Shown here in pieces: positions 1 to 6,209 of a stretch of 15,687 bases of DNA. Position numbers and translations under genes: made by a program. Numbering within the stretch: the first letter of the stretch is position 1; the number at the start of each line of letters is the position of its first letter. The notes beneath the pieces were generated by a model. That model was not told the origin of the DNA. It worked only from the letters and a program-made list of their open reading frames with translations, and made no database searches. Origin of the DNA: an uncultured Holophagaceae bacterium (GTDB lineage: Bacteria > Acidobacteriota > Holophagae > Holophagales > Holophagaceae); the NCBI GenBank assembly GCA_903876615.1, contig CAIRAS010000415.1, forward strand, positions 1 to 15,687, in the 5' to 3' direction.

Positions 1-369
1 ATGAAGCTGCCCATCCAATACTGCCTCTTCCATCCCGACCGGCTACCGGGCCCCGTGCCCCCCTATTCCTGGGACCAGACCCGGACCTGGACCTTCGAGC
101 CCCCAGACCTGGAGCGGTTCCCCTGCCTGGGCCTGGCCTTCGCGGCCCTCCGGGCCGGGGGAACGGCCCCAGCCCTCCTGAACGCCGCCAACGAGGTGGC
201 CGTCGAGGCCTTTCTGCAGGGACGCCTGGGCTTCTGGGATATCCAGGCCTGCAACCAGGACACCCTGGCCGGCCTCCCGGTGACCCCGCTGGCCTCCCTC
301 GCCCAAGTGCTGGATGCAGACCAGGCCGCGAGGCGTCATGCTGAAGGTTGGGTCCGAGCCCGGGCCTGA
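1..369 (+). CDS. dxr: 1-deoxy-D-xylulose 5-phosphate reductoisomerase, C-terminal part (5'-truncated by window edge)
   Basis: Dxr makes 2-C-methyl-D-erythritol 4-phosphate from 1-deoxy-D-xylulose 5-phosphate with NADPH, the committed step of the MEP isoprenoid pathway, in the cytoplasm. The 122 visible residues are the C-terminal part: an opening LPIQY segment, then PPDLERFPCLGLAFAALRAG and the family signature NAANEVAVEAF at visible residues 61-71, followed by the helical C-terminal domain. The first codon in the window is ATG, but it lies inside the family's conserved sequence (full-length Dxr is about 390 residues), so it is an internal Met and the gene starts upstream of the window. The stop TGA (367-369) lies 14 bp before the rseP start. 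Adjacency of dxr and rseP in one strand is common in bacteria, so co-transcription is likely. Identification is firm; only the extent is incomplete. Confidence 0.95.
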   Translation: MKLPIQYCLFHPDRLPGPVPPYSWDQTRTWTFEPPDLERFPCLGLAFAALRAGGTAPALLNAANEVAVEAFLQGRLGFWDIQACNQDTLAGLPVTPLASLAQVLDADQAARRHAEGWVRARA

Positions 370-383
370 TCCTCTGGGTGTCC

Positions 384-1514
384 ATGTATCGCTTTCGCCT
401 GTCTTACGTCCTGAGCCTCGCCGTCCTGTCCCTCGTGGCCTTCAAGCTGCCCGGGGTCGGGTTCTGGGGTCCCGTGGTCATGCTGGGGGGCCTGATCTTC
501 CTGCATGAAGGTGGCCACTTCCTGGCCGCCAAATACATGGGCATGCCCGTGGAGGTCTTCTCCCTGGGCTTTGGCCCCCGCCTGTTGGGCTTCAAGTGGC
601 GGGAGACCGATGTGCGCCTGTCGGCCCTCCCCCTGGGCGGCTACGTGAAGCTGGCCGGCTTCAACCCCGAGGAACCCGGCGCCGAGGATCCCTACGGCTT
701 TCTCCAGCAGCCCTACGGGAAGCGGATGCTGTTCTACAGCGGGGGCATCCTGGCCAACCTGCTGACCACCCTCGTCCTGTTCACCTTCGTGGGCGCCGAC
801 CAGTCCCGCGTGATCAAGATCCAGGAATCCTGGACCGTCATCGAGGTGGTCCCGGGCGGCGCCGCGGAGCAGGGCGGCCTCAAGGTCGGCGACGAGCTGC
901 GCGGCATTGGCAGCCTCCGGTTTCCCGGCTCCCCCTGGGAAGAGGCTGTGAGCTTCATCCAGGCCCACCCTGGCGAGCCCGTCACCTTCGCGATCACCCG
1001 GGATGGCAAGCCCCTGGAGCTGCCCCTCACGCCGCGCCTGGACGGCGGCAAGGGGCGCCTGGGCTTCATGCCCATGCCGATGCCCCTGCCCCTGGAGCGC
1101 CGAGCCTATCGCCCCAGCGACTTCCTGGTGGGCGGCCGCTTCGCCGTGGGCACCTCCTGGCGCTTGAGCGGTCAGGTGCTGAGCTTCCTCAAGCGGCTCG
1201 TCACCTTCCAGGCCCGCAGCGCCGAGGTAGCGGGACCCATTGGCATCATCCGCCAGGGCAGCCGGGCGGCCAAGACCGGCTGGGACGTCTTCCTCTTCAT
1301 GTGCGGCGCCATCAGCCTGCAGCTGGCCATCCTGAACGCCCTGCCCATTCCGGCCCTGGACGGGGGCCACATGGCCCTCCTCACCTTCGAGAAGCTGCGC
1401 CGCAAGGACCTCACCATCGAGCTGAAGGAGAAGATCCTCACGGGCGGCTTCCTGCTGCTGGCCTCCCTCATGGCCCTGGTCATCGTGCTGGATCTGCTCA
1501 AGCTTCGGAAGTAG
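384..1514 (+). CDS. rseP: RseP/site-2-protease family intramembrane zinc metalloprotease
   Basis: Predicted inner-membrane M50 protease that cleaves transmembrane substrates, classically anti-sigma factors in envelope-stress signalling, and remnant signal peptides. With the ATG at 384 the protein has 376 residues. It shows the zinc motif HEGGH at 41-45 inside the first hydrophobic helix, a GYVKLAGF segment typical of the family, one PDZ domain around residues 145-230 (core WTVIEVVPGGAAEQGG), the second active-site motif NALPIPALDGGH at 318-329 (D326 is the presumed third zinc ligand) and a C-terminal hydrophobic helix. Only one PDZ is evident, whereas E. coli RseP has two; single-PDZ members are common elsewhere. 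The frame stays open upstream to a TTG at 348 inside dxr, but the ATG at 384 gives the usual short N-terminus; no clear Shine-Dalgarno is visible for either. It follows dxr by 14 bp, consistent with an operon. Confidence 0.93.
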   Translation: MYRFRLSYVLSLAVLSLVAFKLPGVGFWGPVVMLGGLIFLHEGGHFLAAKYMGMPVEVFSLGFGPRLLGFKWRETDVRLSALPLGGYVKLAGFNPEEPGAEDPYGFLQQPYGKRMLFYSGGILANLLTTLVLFTFVGADQSRVIKIQESWTVIEVVPGGAAEQGGLKVGDELRGIGSLRFPGSPWEEAVSFIQAHPGEPVTFAITRDGKPLELPLTPRLDGGKGRLGFMPMPMPLPLERRAYRPSDFLVGGRFAVGTSWRLSGQVLSFLKRLVTFQARSAEVAGPIGIIRQGSRAAKTGWDVFLFMCGAISLQLAILNALPIPALDGGHMALLTFEKLRRKDLTIELKEKILTGGFLLLASLMALVIVLDLLKLRK

Positions 1515-1622
1515 GACCACGCACGCGCAGGTAGACCTGGTCGCCGGCTACGAGGCCGGGTGCCTTCGGCTTGGAACGGGTGACCCGCCACCGGCAACCA
1601 AGGAAGCACCCCTGGAGGCTGC

Positions 1623-2162
1623 ATGCGCCCCAACCCGATCCTTGCCCTCTTCGTCCTGTGTCTGGCCTTGCCCGCCGCCGAAAGGAAGATCCCTATGAGC
1701 TTGTATGAGATCACCCTCCCCACCCTGGAGGGGAAGTCCCAGTCCCTGGCCGACTACCGGGGCAAGGTGGTCCTGGCGGTCAACGTGGCCAGCGAGTGCG
1801 GCTACACGCCCCAGTACGCAGGGCTGCAGAAGCTCTACACCGACTACAAGGACCGCGGCCTCGTCATCCTGGGCTTCCCCTGCAACCAGTTCGGCGCCCA
1901 GGAGCCCGGTGGCGCCGCCCAGATCCAGTCCTTCTGCCAGAAGAACTACGGCGTGACCTTCCCGCTCTTCGAGAAGCTGGAGGTCAAGGGACCCCGGAAG
2001 GCTCCGGTCTACCAGTTCCTGACAGCCCGGAACGGAGAGCCGGCTTGGAACTTCCACAAGTACCTGGTCGGCAAGGACGGCCAGGTTCTCCAGGCTTTCC
2101 CTAGCAAGGTGGCTCCCGACAGCGCCGAGCTTAAGGCTGCCCTGGAAGCTGCGCTCAAGTAG
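1623..2162 (+). CDS. glutathione peroxidase family protein (Cys type, probably thioredoxin-dependent), possibly exported
   Basis: Thiol peroxidase reducing hydrogen peroxide or lipid hydroperoxides. The 179-residue product carries peroxidatic Cys59 in [12 protein letters not shown], Gln93 in [12 protein letters not shown], and Trp142-Asn143 in EPAWNF, which together form the family catalytic tetrad. Cys105 in [11 protein letters not shown] matches the resolving cysteine of thioredoxin-dependent bacterial and plant members, so thioredoxin is a likelier reductant than glutathione (inference). The N-terminus of the longer form ([15 protein letters not shown]) looks like a Sec signal peptide and is preceded by GGAGG at 1614-1618. 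A second in-frame ATG at 1695 has AGGA at 1683-1686 and would give the usual cytosolic start MSLYEITL. Either or both starts may be used. It lies about 110 bp after rseP, with the acyltransferase 28 bp downstream. Confidence 0.93.
   Translation: MRPNPILALFVLCLALPAAERKIPMSLYEITLPTLEGKSQSLADYRGKVVLAVNVASECGYTPQYAGLQKLYTDYKDRGLVILGFPCNQFGAQEPGGAAQIQSFCQKNYGVTFPLFEKLEVKGPRKAPVYQFLTARNGEPAWNFHKYLVGKDGQVLQAFPSKVAPDSAELKAALEAALK
1683..1686 (+). promoter_or_regulatory. internal ribosome-binding site for a short glutathione peroxidase form
   Basis: AGGA sits 8 nt before an in-frame ATG (1695) exactly where cytosolic family members begin (MSLYEITL). It competes with the upstream GGAGG/ATG at 1614-1625, which adds a signal-like leader. 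Which start is used decides whether the enzyme is exported. Confidence 0.4.
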
Positions 2163-2190
2163 CCGCCCCGGCTGCCGCTACCATGTCGGC

Positions 2191-2853
2191 ATGCCTGTCC
2201 CGAAGCCGCCCAGCCCCAGCCCAGCCCCTCCGCCCGACCCGGCGAGGCTGGCGTCCCTGCGGGAACAGCACCAGCGCCGCCTCGCCTGGATGCCCTGGCT
2301 CTACTTCGCCTTGAAGCCCCGCCACCAGGGCTGGGCCCAGGCCTGGCAGGCCGAGGTGCAGGCCCTGCTGCAGGCCCAGGAGACCGTCCAGCTGGGGGAG
2401 GGCTGCTTCATCGCCCCGGATGCCGCCATCTTCGGCGAGCCCGGCCGCGCCGTCGTCCTGGGGGACCGCTGCGCCGTGGCCGCCCAGGCCTTCCTCCACG
2501 GGCCACTCATCCTGGGCAACGACGTCAGCGTCAACGCCGGGGCGCGGCTCGAGGGGGGGCGCAAGGGTCTCCACATCGGCGACGGCACCCGCATCGCCAG
2601 CGGCGCCGCCCTCTACGCCTTCGACCACGGGCTGAAGCCCGACCGCGACCTCAAGGACCAGCCCGTGCGCTCCCGCGGGATCCGCATCGGCCGGGATGTC
2701 TGGATCGGCGCCAACGCCGGCGTCACCGACGGCGTCAGCATCGGCGATCACGCGGTGGTGGCCATGGGCGCGGTGGTGACGCGGGATGTGCCCGAGTGGG
2801 CCATCGTCGCGGGCGTGCCTGCCGTGGTCGTGGGGGACCGCCGGGAGCGCTGA
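2191..2853 (+). CDS. hexapeptide-repeat (left-handed beta-helix) acyltransferase
   Basis: Predicted cytoplasmic O- or N-acetyltransferase of the LacA/CysE/maltose-acetyltransferase fold; the acceptor is unknown. The 220-residue protein opens with a Pro-rich segment (residues 1-16) and a helical stretch (about 20-62). Imperfect hexapeptide repeats follow from about residue 67 to 215: [74 protein letters not shown]. Family catalytic His is probably H146 in YAFDHG. The ending [16 protein letters not shown] is the classic C-terminal coil of sugar and serine acetyltransferases. The start ATG has no clear Shine-Dalgarno and lies 28 bp after the peroxidase stop, so translation may depend on the upstream gene. 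No sugar-biosynthesis neighbours point to a substrate. The fold assignment is firm and the reaction is open. Confidence 0.88.
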   Translation: MPVPKPPSPSPAPPPDPARLASLREQHQRRLAWMPWLYFALKPRHQGWAQAWQAEVQALLQAQETVQLGEGCFIAPDAAIFGEPGRAVVLGDRCAVAAQAFLHGPLILGNDVSVNAGARLEGGRKGLHIGDGTRIASGAALYAFDHGLKPDRDLKDQPVRSRGIRIGRDVWIGANAGVTDGVSIGDHAVVAMGAVVTRDVPEWAIVAGVPAVVVGDRRER

Positions 2854-2866
2854 GGGCCGCTTGATC

Positions 2867-2887
2867 CCGGTCCTCCCGAGGGACCGG
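2867..2887 (+). terminator. possible stem-loop after the acyltransferase gene
   Basis: CCGGTCC (2867-2873) and GGACCGG (2881-2887) form a perfect 7-bp stem with a 7-nt loop, 14 bp after the acyltransferase stop. No T-tract follows (ATTGGACA), so it is at best an atypical terminator or a 3'-end protecting hairpin. Confidence 0.4.
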
Positions 2888-2955
2888 ATTGGACAACCTG
2901 TGTCCAAGGACCCGCCGCATGCTGGAACTGCGTCAGCTCTGCCACCCCGAGAAAA

Positions 2956-2988
2956 TTTTTCGTGTCCGGCCTTGACACACACGAAAAA
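2956..2988. promoter_or_regulatory. AT-rich inverted repeat overlapping a promoter (candidate operator)
   Basis: TTTTTCGTGT (2956-2965) and ACACGAAAAA (2979-2988) are perfect 10-bp inverted arms 13 bp apart. The left arm lies just upstream of the -35 box and the right arm falls in the spacer between -35 and -10, a placement suited to a dimeric repressor. It stands out from the GC-rich surroundings. It also contains a shorter alternative stem (GTGTC/GACAC, 2962-2966 and 2974-2978). No regulator gene is adjacent. Confidence 0.5.
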
Positions 2989-3000
2989 AAGACGAATACT
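2972..3000 (+). promoter_or_regulatory. sigma70-type promoter for the 66-residue protein
   Basis: A perfect TTGACA -35 (2972-2977), a 17-bp spacer and AATACT (2995-3000, 4 of 6 matches to TATAAT) form a near-consensus vegetative promoter. The expected start site near 3007 leaves a leader of about 20 nt before the ATG at 3027. It is the best promoter I can see in the window. Confidence 0.7.
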
Positions 3001-3026
3001 GGGTGAAAGGGACAAACGGAGCCCCC

Positions 3027-3227
3027 ATGCGGACCGAAATTCGCAGTTTCGCCTACAAGTTCAGCGGCTACTTCATGGAATACGGCCCCATCGAGGCCGA
3101 CAGTCTGGACACCGCCAAGGCCATCATCCGGCGTCGCCTGGGCGTGAGCCGACTGCCCCTGGGCATGCAGATCTGGGATCTGGCAGAACGCCCCCTGACC
3201 CGTTGGCGCATCGCCGTCGCCAGCTAG
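3027..3227 (+). CDS. small protein of unknown function (66 residues)
   Basis: I do not recognise a family. The product begins MRTEIRSFAYKFSGYF and is about 66 residues, basic in its C-terminal half (AIIRRRLGVSR), with aromatic residues spread through it (F8, Y10, F12, Y15, F16, Y19, W49, W60). It has no signal peptide or membrane segment. The pattern of beta-like FAYKFSGYFMEYG followed by a helix, IEADSLDTAKAIIRRRLG, looks like a small alpha/beta domain (inference). GGAG at 3018-3021 lies 5 nt before the ATG; an in-frame GTG at 3003 is upstream but sits at or before the likely transcription start. A near-consensus promoter and an AT-rich dyad directly upstream argue that it is a real, independently regulated gene. 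It ends 8 bp from the convergent ribF stop. Confidence 0.75.
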   Translation: MRTEIRSFAYKFSGYFMEYGPIEADSLDTAKAIIRRRLGVSRLPLGMQIWDLAERPLTRWRIAVAS

Positions 3228-3235
3228 GGCTCCCT

Positions 3236-4171
3236 TCAATCCTTCCAGGCCTGCCACCAGGCCTGACCCGCAGCCACATCCCGGCTGATCTGGGCCCGCA
3301 GCTCGTCCACGGTCTCGAACCGGGCTTCCCCGCGGATGCGGTGGAGGAAGCGCACCTCCATCCGGGCCCCGTAGAGGTCGTCGACAAAGCCCGGCAGGTG
3401 GGTCTCCACCGTGAGCTGCTGCCCCTCGAAGGTGGGCTTCTCGCCCACGTTGGTGAGCCCCAGGTGGGCCCCCCCGTGGTGAGGGAGGACCGCTTCCGTC
3501 ACATAGACCCCGAAGGCCGGCAGCTGCTCCTGCTCCCAGTCGAGGTTGGCCGTGGGAAACCCCAGGTGCCGGCCCCGGCGGTCGCCTTCCACCACCACCC
3601 CGGTCAGGGCATAGGGATGACCCAGGAAGGCCGCCGCCGCGGTGACATCGCCTTCATCGAGGGCTTCCCGGATCCGGGTGCTGGAGAGCCGACCCCCGTC
3701 TGGGGCCCGGAGGCCCAGGGTGTGCACCTGGCAGCCGTGGTCCGCGCCCCAGGACGCCAAGGTCTCCACGTTGCCGCTCCGGTCCCGGCCAAAACAGAAG
3801 GCCCGGCCCACATGCACCTCCACCGGCGACAGGATCTGGTGCAGGCGATCCAGGAAGGCCCGGGGCTCCAGCTCGGAGAACGCGCGGCTGAAGGGGATCA
3901 CCCAGGCCAGGTCCATGTGCTCGGCCTCGAAGGCCGCCAGCCGTTGTTCCAGGGTCATCAGCAGCTTGGGCCGGCGCTGGGGCGCCACCACCACCGCGGG
4001 GTGGGGATCAAAGGTCACCACCGCCGCCCGGTGGCCGTCGGCCTGGGCGCGGCTTGCCGCCTGGCGCAGCAGCTCCCGGTGACCGGCGTGGACCCCGTCG
4101 AAGGTGCCCAGGGTCAGGACGAAGGGACCCGAGGCTGGGGCATTCTCCAGAGCGTGCCGCCAGACTTCCAT
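3236..4171 (-). CDS. ribF: bifunctional riboflavin kinase / FAD synthetase
   Basis: Cytoplasmic enzyme that phosphorylates riboflavin to FMN and adenylates FMN to FAD. The 311-residue length matches the family. The N-terminal FAD synthetase domain shows LGTFDGVHAGH (nucleotidyltransferase signature GTFDGVHxGH, residues 22-31), FDPHP, and LSSTRIREAL. The C-terminal kinase domain shows GRHLGFPTAN (200-209), LTNVGEKPTF and VETHL (E256 the likely catalytic base region). The ATG overlaps the TGA of the TerC gene (sequence TGATG, 4173-4169 on the minus strand), so translation is probably coupled. The frame is open further upstream inside the TerC gene, but the chosen start gives the standard N-terminus. 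The 3' end faces the 66-residue gene with 8 bp between stops and no obvious terminator. Confidence 0.96.
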   Translation of the reverse strand: MEVWRHALENAPASGPFVLTLGTFDGVHAGHRELLRQAASRAQADGHRAAVVTFDPHPAVVVAPQRRPKLLMTLEQRLAAFEAEHMDLAWVIPFSRAFSELEPRAFLDRLHQILSPVEVHVGRAFCFGRDRSGNVETLASWGADHGCQVHTLGLRAPDGGRLSSTRIREALDEGDVTAAAAFLGHPYALTGVVVEGDRRGRHLGFPTANLDWEQEQLPAFGVYVTEAVLPHHGGAHLGLTNVGEKPTFEGQQLTVETHLPGFVDDLYGARMEVRFLHRIRGEARFETVDELRAQISRDVAAGQAWWQAWKD

Positions 4172-5115
4172 CAGTTCTCCCCGCCATGTTCCTCGGGCCA
4201 GGCCAGGCTGGCGATGATGCTTCCCGACAGGACCGCGGCAATGACCAGGAGGCTGTACTGCACAGGGATGACGAGCCAGTGGGCCGCGCACATCTTGACG
4301 CCCACAAAGGCCAGCACCACGGCCAGCCCGGTCTTGAGCCGGTGGAACCGGCCCATCATCTTGGCCAACAGGAAATACAGGCTGCGCAGGCCGAGGATCG
4401 CGAAGATGTTTGAGGTATAGACCACAAAGGGGTCCCGGGTTACGGCCAGCACCGCTGGGATGGAGTCCACCGCGAAGACCAGGTCCGCCACCTCGATGGT
4501 GAGGAGGACCAGCAGCATGGGTGTCGCGAAGGTCCGCCCGTCGTGGCGCGTCAGCAGGTGGGCATGCCCAGCGGTCTCATCGTAGGGCACCACCCGCTTG
4601 AAGGCCCGGACCAGGGGGCTCTGGGCAGGATTGGATTCCTTCTCCTCCACCAGCAGCATCTTCAGGCCCGTGTAGACCAGGAACCCGCCAAACACATACA
4701 TCATCCACTCGAAGCGGTTCAGCAGGGCCGTGCCCGCGAGGATCATGGCCGCGCGCATCAACAGGGCACCAAGCACACCCCAGAAGAGCACCCGGTGCTG
4801 GTGCCGCAGGTCCACCTGGAAACTCTGGAAGACCAGGACGAACACGAAGAGGTTGTCCACGCTCAGGGACTTTTCCAGCACGTAGCCCGTAAACCACTCA
4901 AGCCCCTTCTGGGTGCCCTCGGCCTGGAAGATGAGGGCATTGAAGGTGAGGGCGAGGCCGATCCAGACCCCGCTCCAGATGGCCGCTTCCCGCACCGTCG
5001 GGGCATGGATGCGCCGGTTGAAGACCCCCAGGTCCAGGGCCAGCATGAGGAATACGAAGGCGTGGAACCCGACCCAGGCCCACCAGGGCGCGGCTTGGAG
5101 CAGTGCGTCAACCAA
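4171..5115 (-). CDS. TerC/Alx family integral membrane protein (probable manganese exporter type)
   Basis: A 314-residue polytopic inner-membrane protein with about eight to nine hydrophobic segments. Family hallmarks are EKSLSVDNLFVFVLVF near residues 81-96 and IEVADLVFAVDSIPAVLAVT followed by DPFVVYTSNIFAILGLRSL in the second half. These acidic intramembrane motifs are characteristic of TerC, Alx and YkoY proteins, several of which export Mn(II) or metallate exported enzymes; the substrate here is inferred. The start is TTG at 5115, supported by GGAGG 4 nt upstream; no ATG is available nearby. No yybP-ykoY manganese riboswitch fits, since only 59 bp separate it from the divergent rsmE. Its stop overlaps the ribF start by 1 nt, forming a two-gene unit. 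Confidence 0.92.
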   Translation of the reverse strand: MVDALLQAAPWWAWVGFHAFVFLMLALDLGVFNRRIHAPTVREAAIWSGVWIGLALTFNALIFQAEGTQKGLEWFTGYVLEKSLSVDNLFVFVLVFQSFQVDLRHQHRVLFWGVLGALLMRAAMILAGTALLNRFEWMMYVFGGFLVYTGLKMLLVEEKESNPAQSPLVRAFKRVVPYDETAGHAHLLTRHDGRTFATPMLLVLLTIEVADLVFAVDSIPAVLAVTRDPFVVYTSNIFAILGLRSLYFLLAKMMGRFHRLKTGLAVVLAFVGVKMCAAHWLVIPVQYSLLVIAAVLSGSIIASLAWPEEHGGEN

Positions 5116-5119
5116 GAGT

Positions 5120-5124
5120 CCTCC
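5120..5124 (-). promoter_or_regulatory. Shine-Dalgarno that fixes a TTG start for the TerC-family gene
   Basis: On the minus strand GGAGG (within TGGAGGA) is followed by ACTC and then TTG. The spacing of 4 nt and lack of an ATG or GTG nearby support the rare TTG start at 5115. Confidence 0.65.
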
Positions 5125-5174
5125 AGAGCATCCAGCTTATCGAATCAGGGAAGCCCCCGTGGGATCATGAGCGG

Positions 5175-5921
5175 GTGAGCCTCCCCCGCCTCTTCCTCGC
5201 CGCCCTCCCTGCCGCCCTCCCTGCCGCCGAAAACACCACGGTGCCGCTGGGAGTCGAGGCCATCCGGCACCTCCGGGCCCTGCGCCTCAAGGCCGGGGAC
5301 GCCCTCGAGGTGGTGCTGGGGGACCAGCCCTGGAAGGCCGACCTGGCGGAGCTGGACCGGACCCGCGGCGTAGCCCGCCTGGTGGCTCCCCTGCACGAAG
5401 ACCGGGAGCCCCCCTTCGCGCTCCAGGCCTGCCTGCCGCTGCCAGCCCAGCTCAGCCTGTTCGACGAGCTGCTGCCGCCCCTGGTGGAGCTGGGCGCCAC
5501 CCTCATCCAGCCCGTGGTCTACACGCGCAGCGAGTTCGATCCCGCCAAGACCGCCGCCCGCATGGAGCGCTGGGCCCGGCTGATCCAGTCCGCCTGCGAG
5601 CAGAGCCACCGAAGCCGCCTCCCGGAGCTGCGACCCCCCATGGCCTTCGAGGCCCTGCTCGCCTGGGAAGCACCTCAGAAGTGGGTCGCCTACGAGCTCG
5701 CCACGGGGCAGGCCAACCCCCCGCTGCGCGCCGAGCCCCTGGCCTTCACCAGCGGTCCCGAAGGGGGCATCACCGAGCCGGAGTTCGCAGCCCTGGCCGC
5801 CCACGGCTGGCAGCCCGTCAGCCTGGGCCGCAGCATCCTGCGGGCCGTGACGGCCCCTGTGGCCCTGCTGGGGGCCGTGCAGTTCCAGCTGCCGGGGCTC
5901 TCGGCACGTGGGTTGAGATAA
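5175..5921 (+). CDS. rsmE: 16S rRNA (uracil-1498-N3)-methyltransferase, RsmE family
   Basis: SPOUT (trefoil-knot) methyltransferase that methylates U1498 of 16S rRNA using S-adenosylmethionine. With a GTG start at 5175 the product has 248 residues, close to E. coli RsmE (243). The N-terminus SLPRLFLAAL fits the family's LPRFF opening, followed by the PUA-like strand segment EAIRHLRALRLKAGD. The region ERWARLIQSACEQSHRSRLPEL matches the family central helix. The SAM-binding knot shows SGPEGG (193-198) and VSLGRSILRAVTA (215-227). The second knot motif departs from the usual LGPRILRTETA: the Thr-Glu pair is Ala-Val here. The frame extends upstream to a GTG at 5103 that overlaps the divergent TerC gene and gives a non-family leader, so it was not chosen. 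No strong Shine-Dalgarno is seen. Confidence 0.92.
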   Translation: MSLPRLFLAALPAALPAAENTTVPLGVEAIRHLRALRLKAGDALEVVLGDQPWKADLAELDRTRGVARLVAPLHEDREPPFALQACLPLPAQLSLFDELLPPLVELGATLIQPVVYTRSEFDPAKTAARMERWARLIQSACEQSHRSRLPELRPPMAFEALLAWEAPQKWVAYELATGQANPPLRAEPLAFTSGPEGGITEPEFAALAAHGWQPVSLGRSILRAVTAPVALLGAVQFQLPGLSARGLR

Positions 5922-5924
5922 AAA

Positions 5925-6070
5925 GATCACCGCCAAGACGCCAAGGGCGCCAAGTAGCACCGGCGCAACCCGTGCAGCCGGCGAGGCTGCCCCCTAATTT
6001 GGTGTGCGCTTGGTGGCCCCACCCAAGGGGCCATGCCTTTCTTGGCGTTCTTGGCGCCTTGGCAGTGATC
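5925..6070. repeat. palindromic intergenic repeat element 1 (30-bp inverted ends made of CGCCAAG units)
   Basis: The left end (5925-5954) reads GATCACC, then three CGCCAAG words at 5931, 5939 and 5948. The right end (6041-6070) is its inverse, with CTTGGCG at 6041 and 6050, CTTGGCA at 6058 and GTGATC at the tip. Aligned as inverted repeats the arms match at 26 of 30 positions, with all four differences transitions. The interior holds two further hairpins: GCAGCC/GGCTGC (5974-5990, 5-nt loop) and TGGCCCC/GGGGCCA (6014-6033, 6-nt loop). The element begins 4 bp after the rsmE stop and has no coding content. It looks like a small non-autonomous dispersed element or REP-like sequence; copy number cannot be seen here. 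Confidence 0.7.
6014..6033. repeat. internal hairpin of element 1
   Basis: TGGCCCC (6014-6020) and GGGGCCA (6027-6033) form a 7-bp stem with loop ACCCAA. A short pyrimidine stretch (TGCCTTTCTT) follows on the plus strand, so it could also help end rsmE transcription, but there is no clean T-tract. Confidence 0.45.
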
Positions 6071-6112
6071 CGTTTTGTTCTGGCTGTCCCCATTCTCACG
6101 GGAGGCACCCTG

Positions 6113-6130
6113 CCTTCGTGCCCTTCGTGG
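6113..6130. repeat. tandem 9-mer CCTTCGTGC/CCTTCGTGG
   Basis: Two adjacent 9-bp units differ only at the last base. They lie 43 bp beyond element 1 and about 80 bp before the peptidase gene. The unit differs from the CGCCAAG word but has the same unit length, suggesting half of a related repeat type. Confidence 0.45.
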
Positions 6131-6209
6131 AACGCCTTGTCGTTCTGAACTGCCCAACCAGGCCCAGCCACGTCTTGCGAGGTAACATGGAGACGCTCCC
6201 GGAGTTCCC

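Noticed and set aside
336..1520. A 394-codon minus-strand open frame opposite rseP.
   Set aside because: Shadow of rseP; composition is Gly/Gln/Ala/His-rich as expected of antisense GC-rich codons and shows no domain.
1515..1622. A short minus-strand reading frame between rseP and the peroxidase (ending KPKAPGLVAGDQVYLRVRG) that looks protein-like, as if a gene remnant.
   Set aside because: Too short, no start, no recognisable family, and GC-rich DNA readily gives such frames on the reverse strand.
2786..4420. A 544-codon plus-strand open frame opposite ribF and the TerC-family gene.
   Set aside because: Antisense of two well-recognised genes; it also crosses the small gene in another frame. 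No domain seen.
5116..5174. A possible yybP-ykoY manganese riboswitch for the TerC-family gene.
   Set aside because: Only 59 bp lie between the divergent starts and no matching stems are present.
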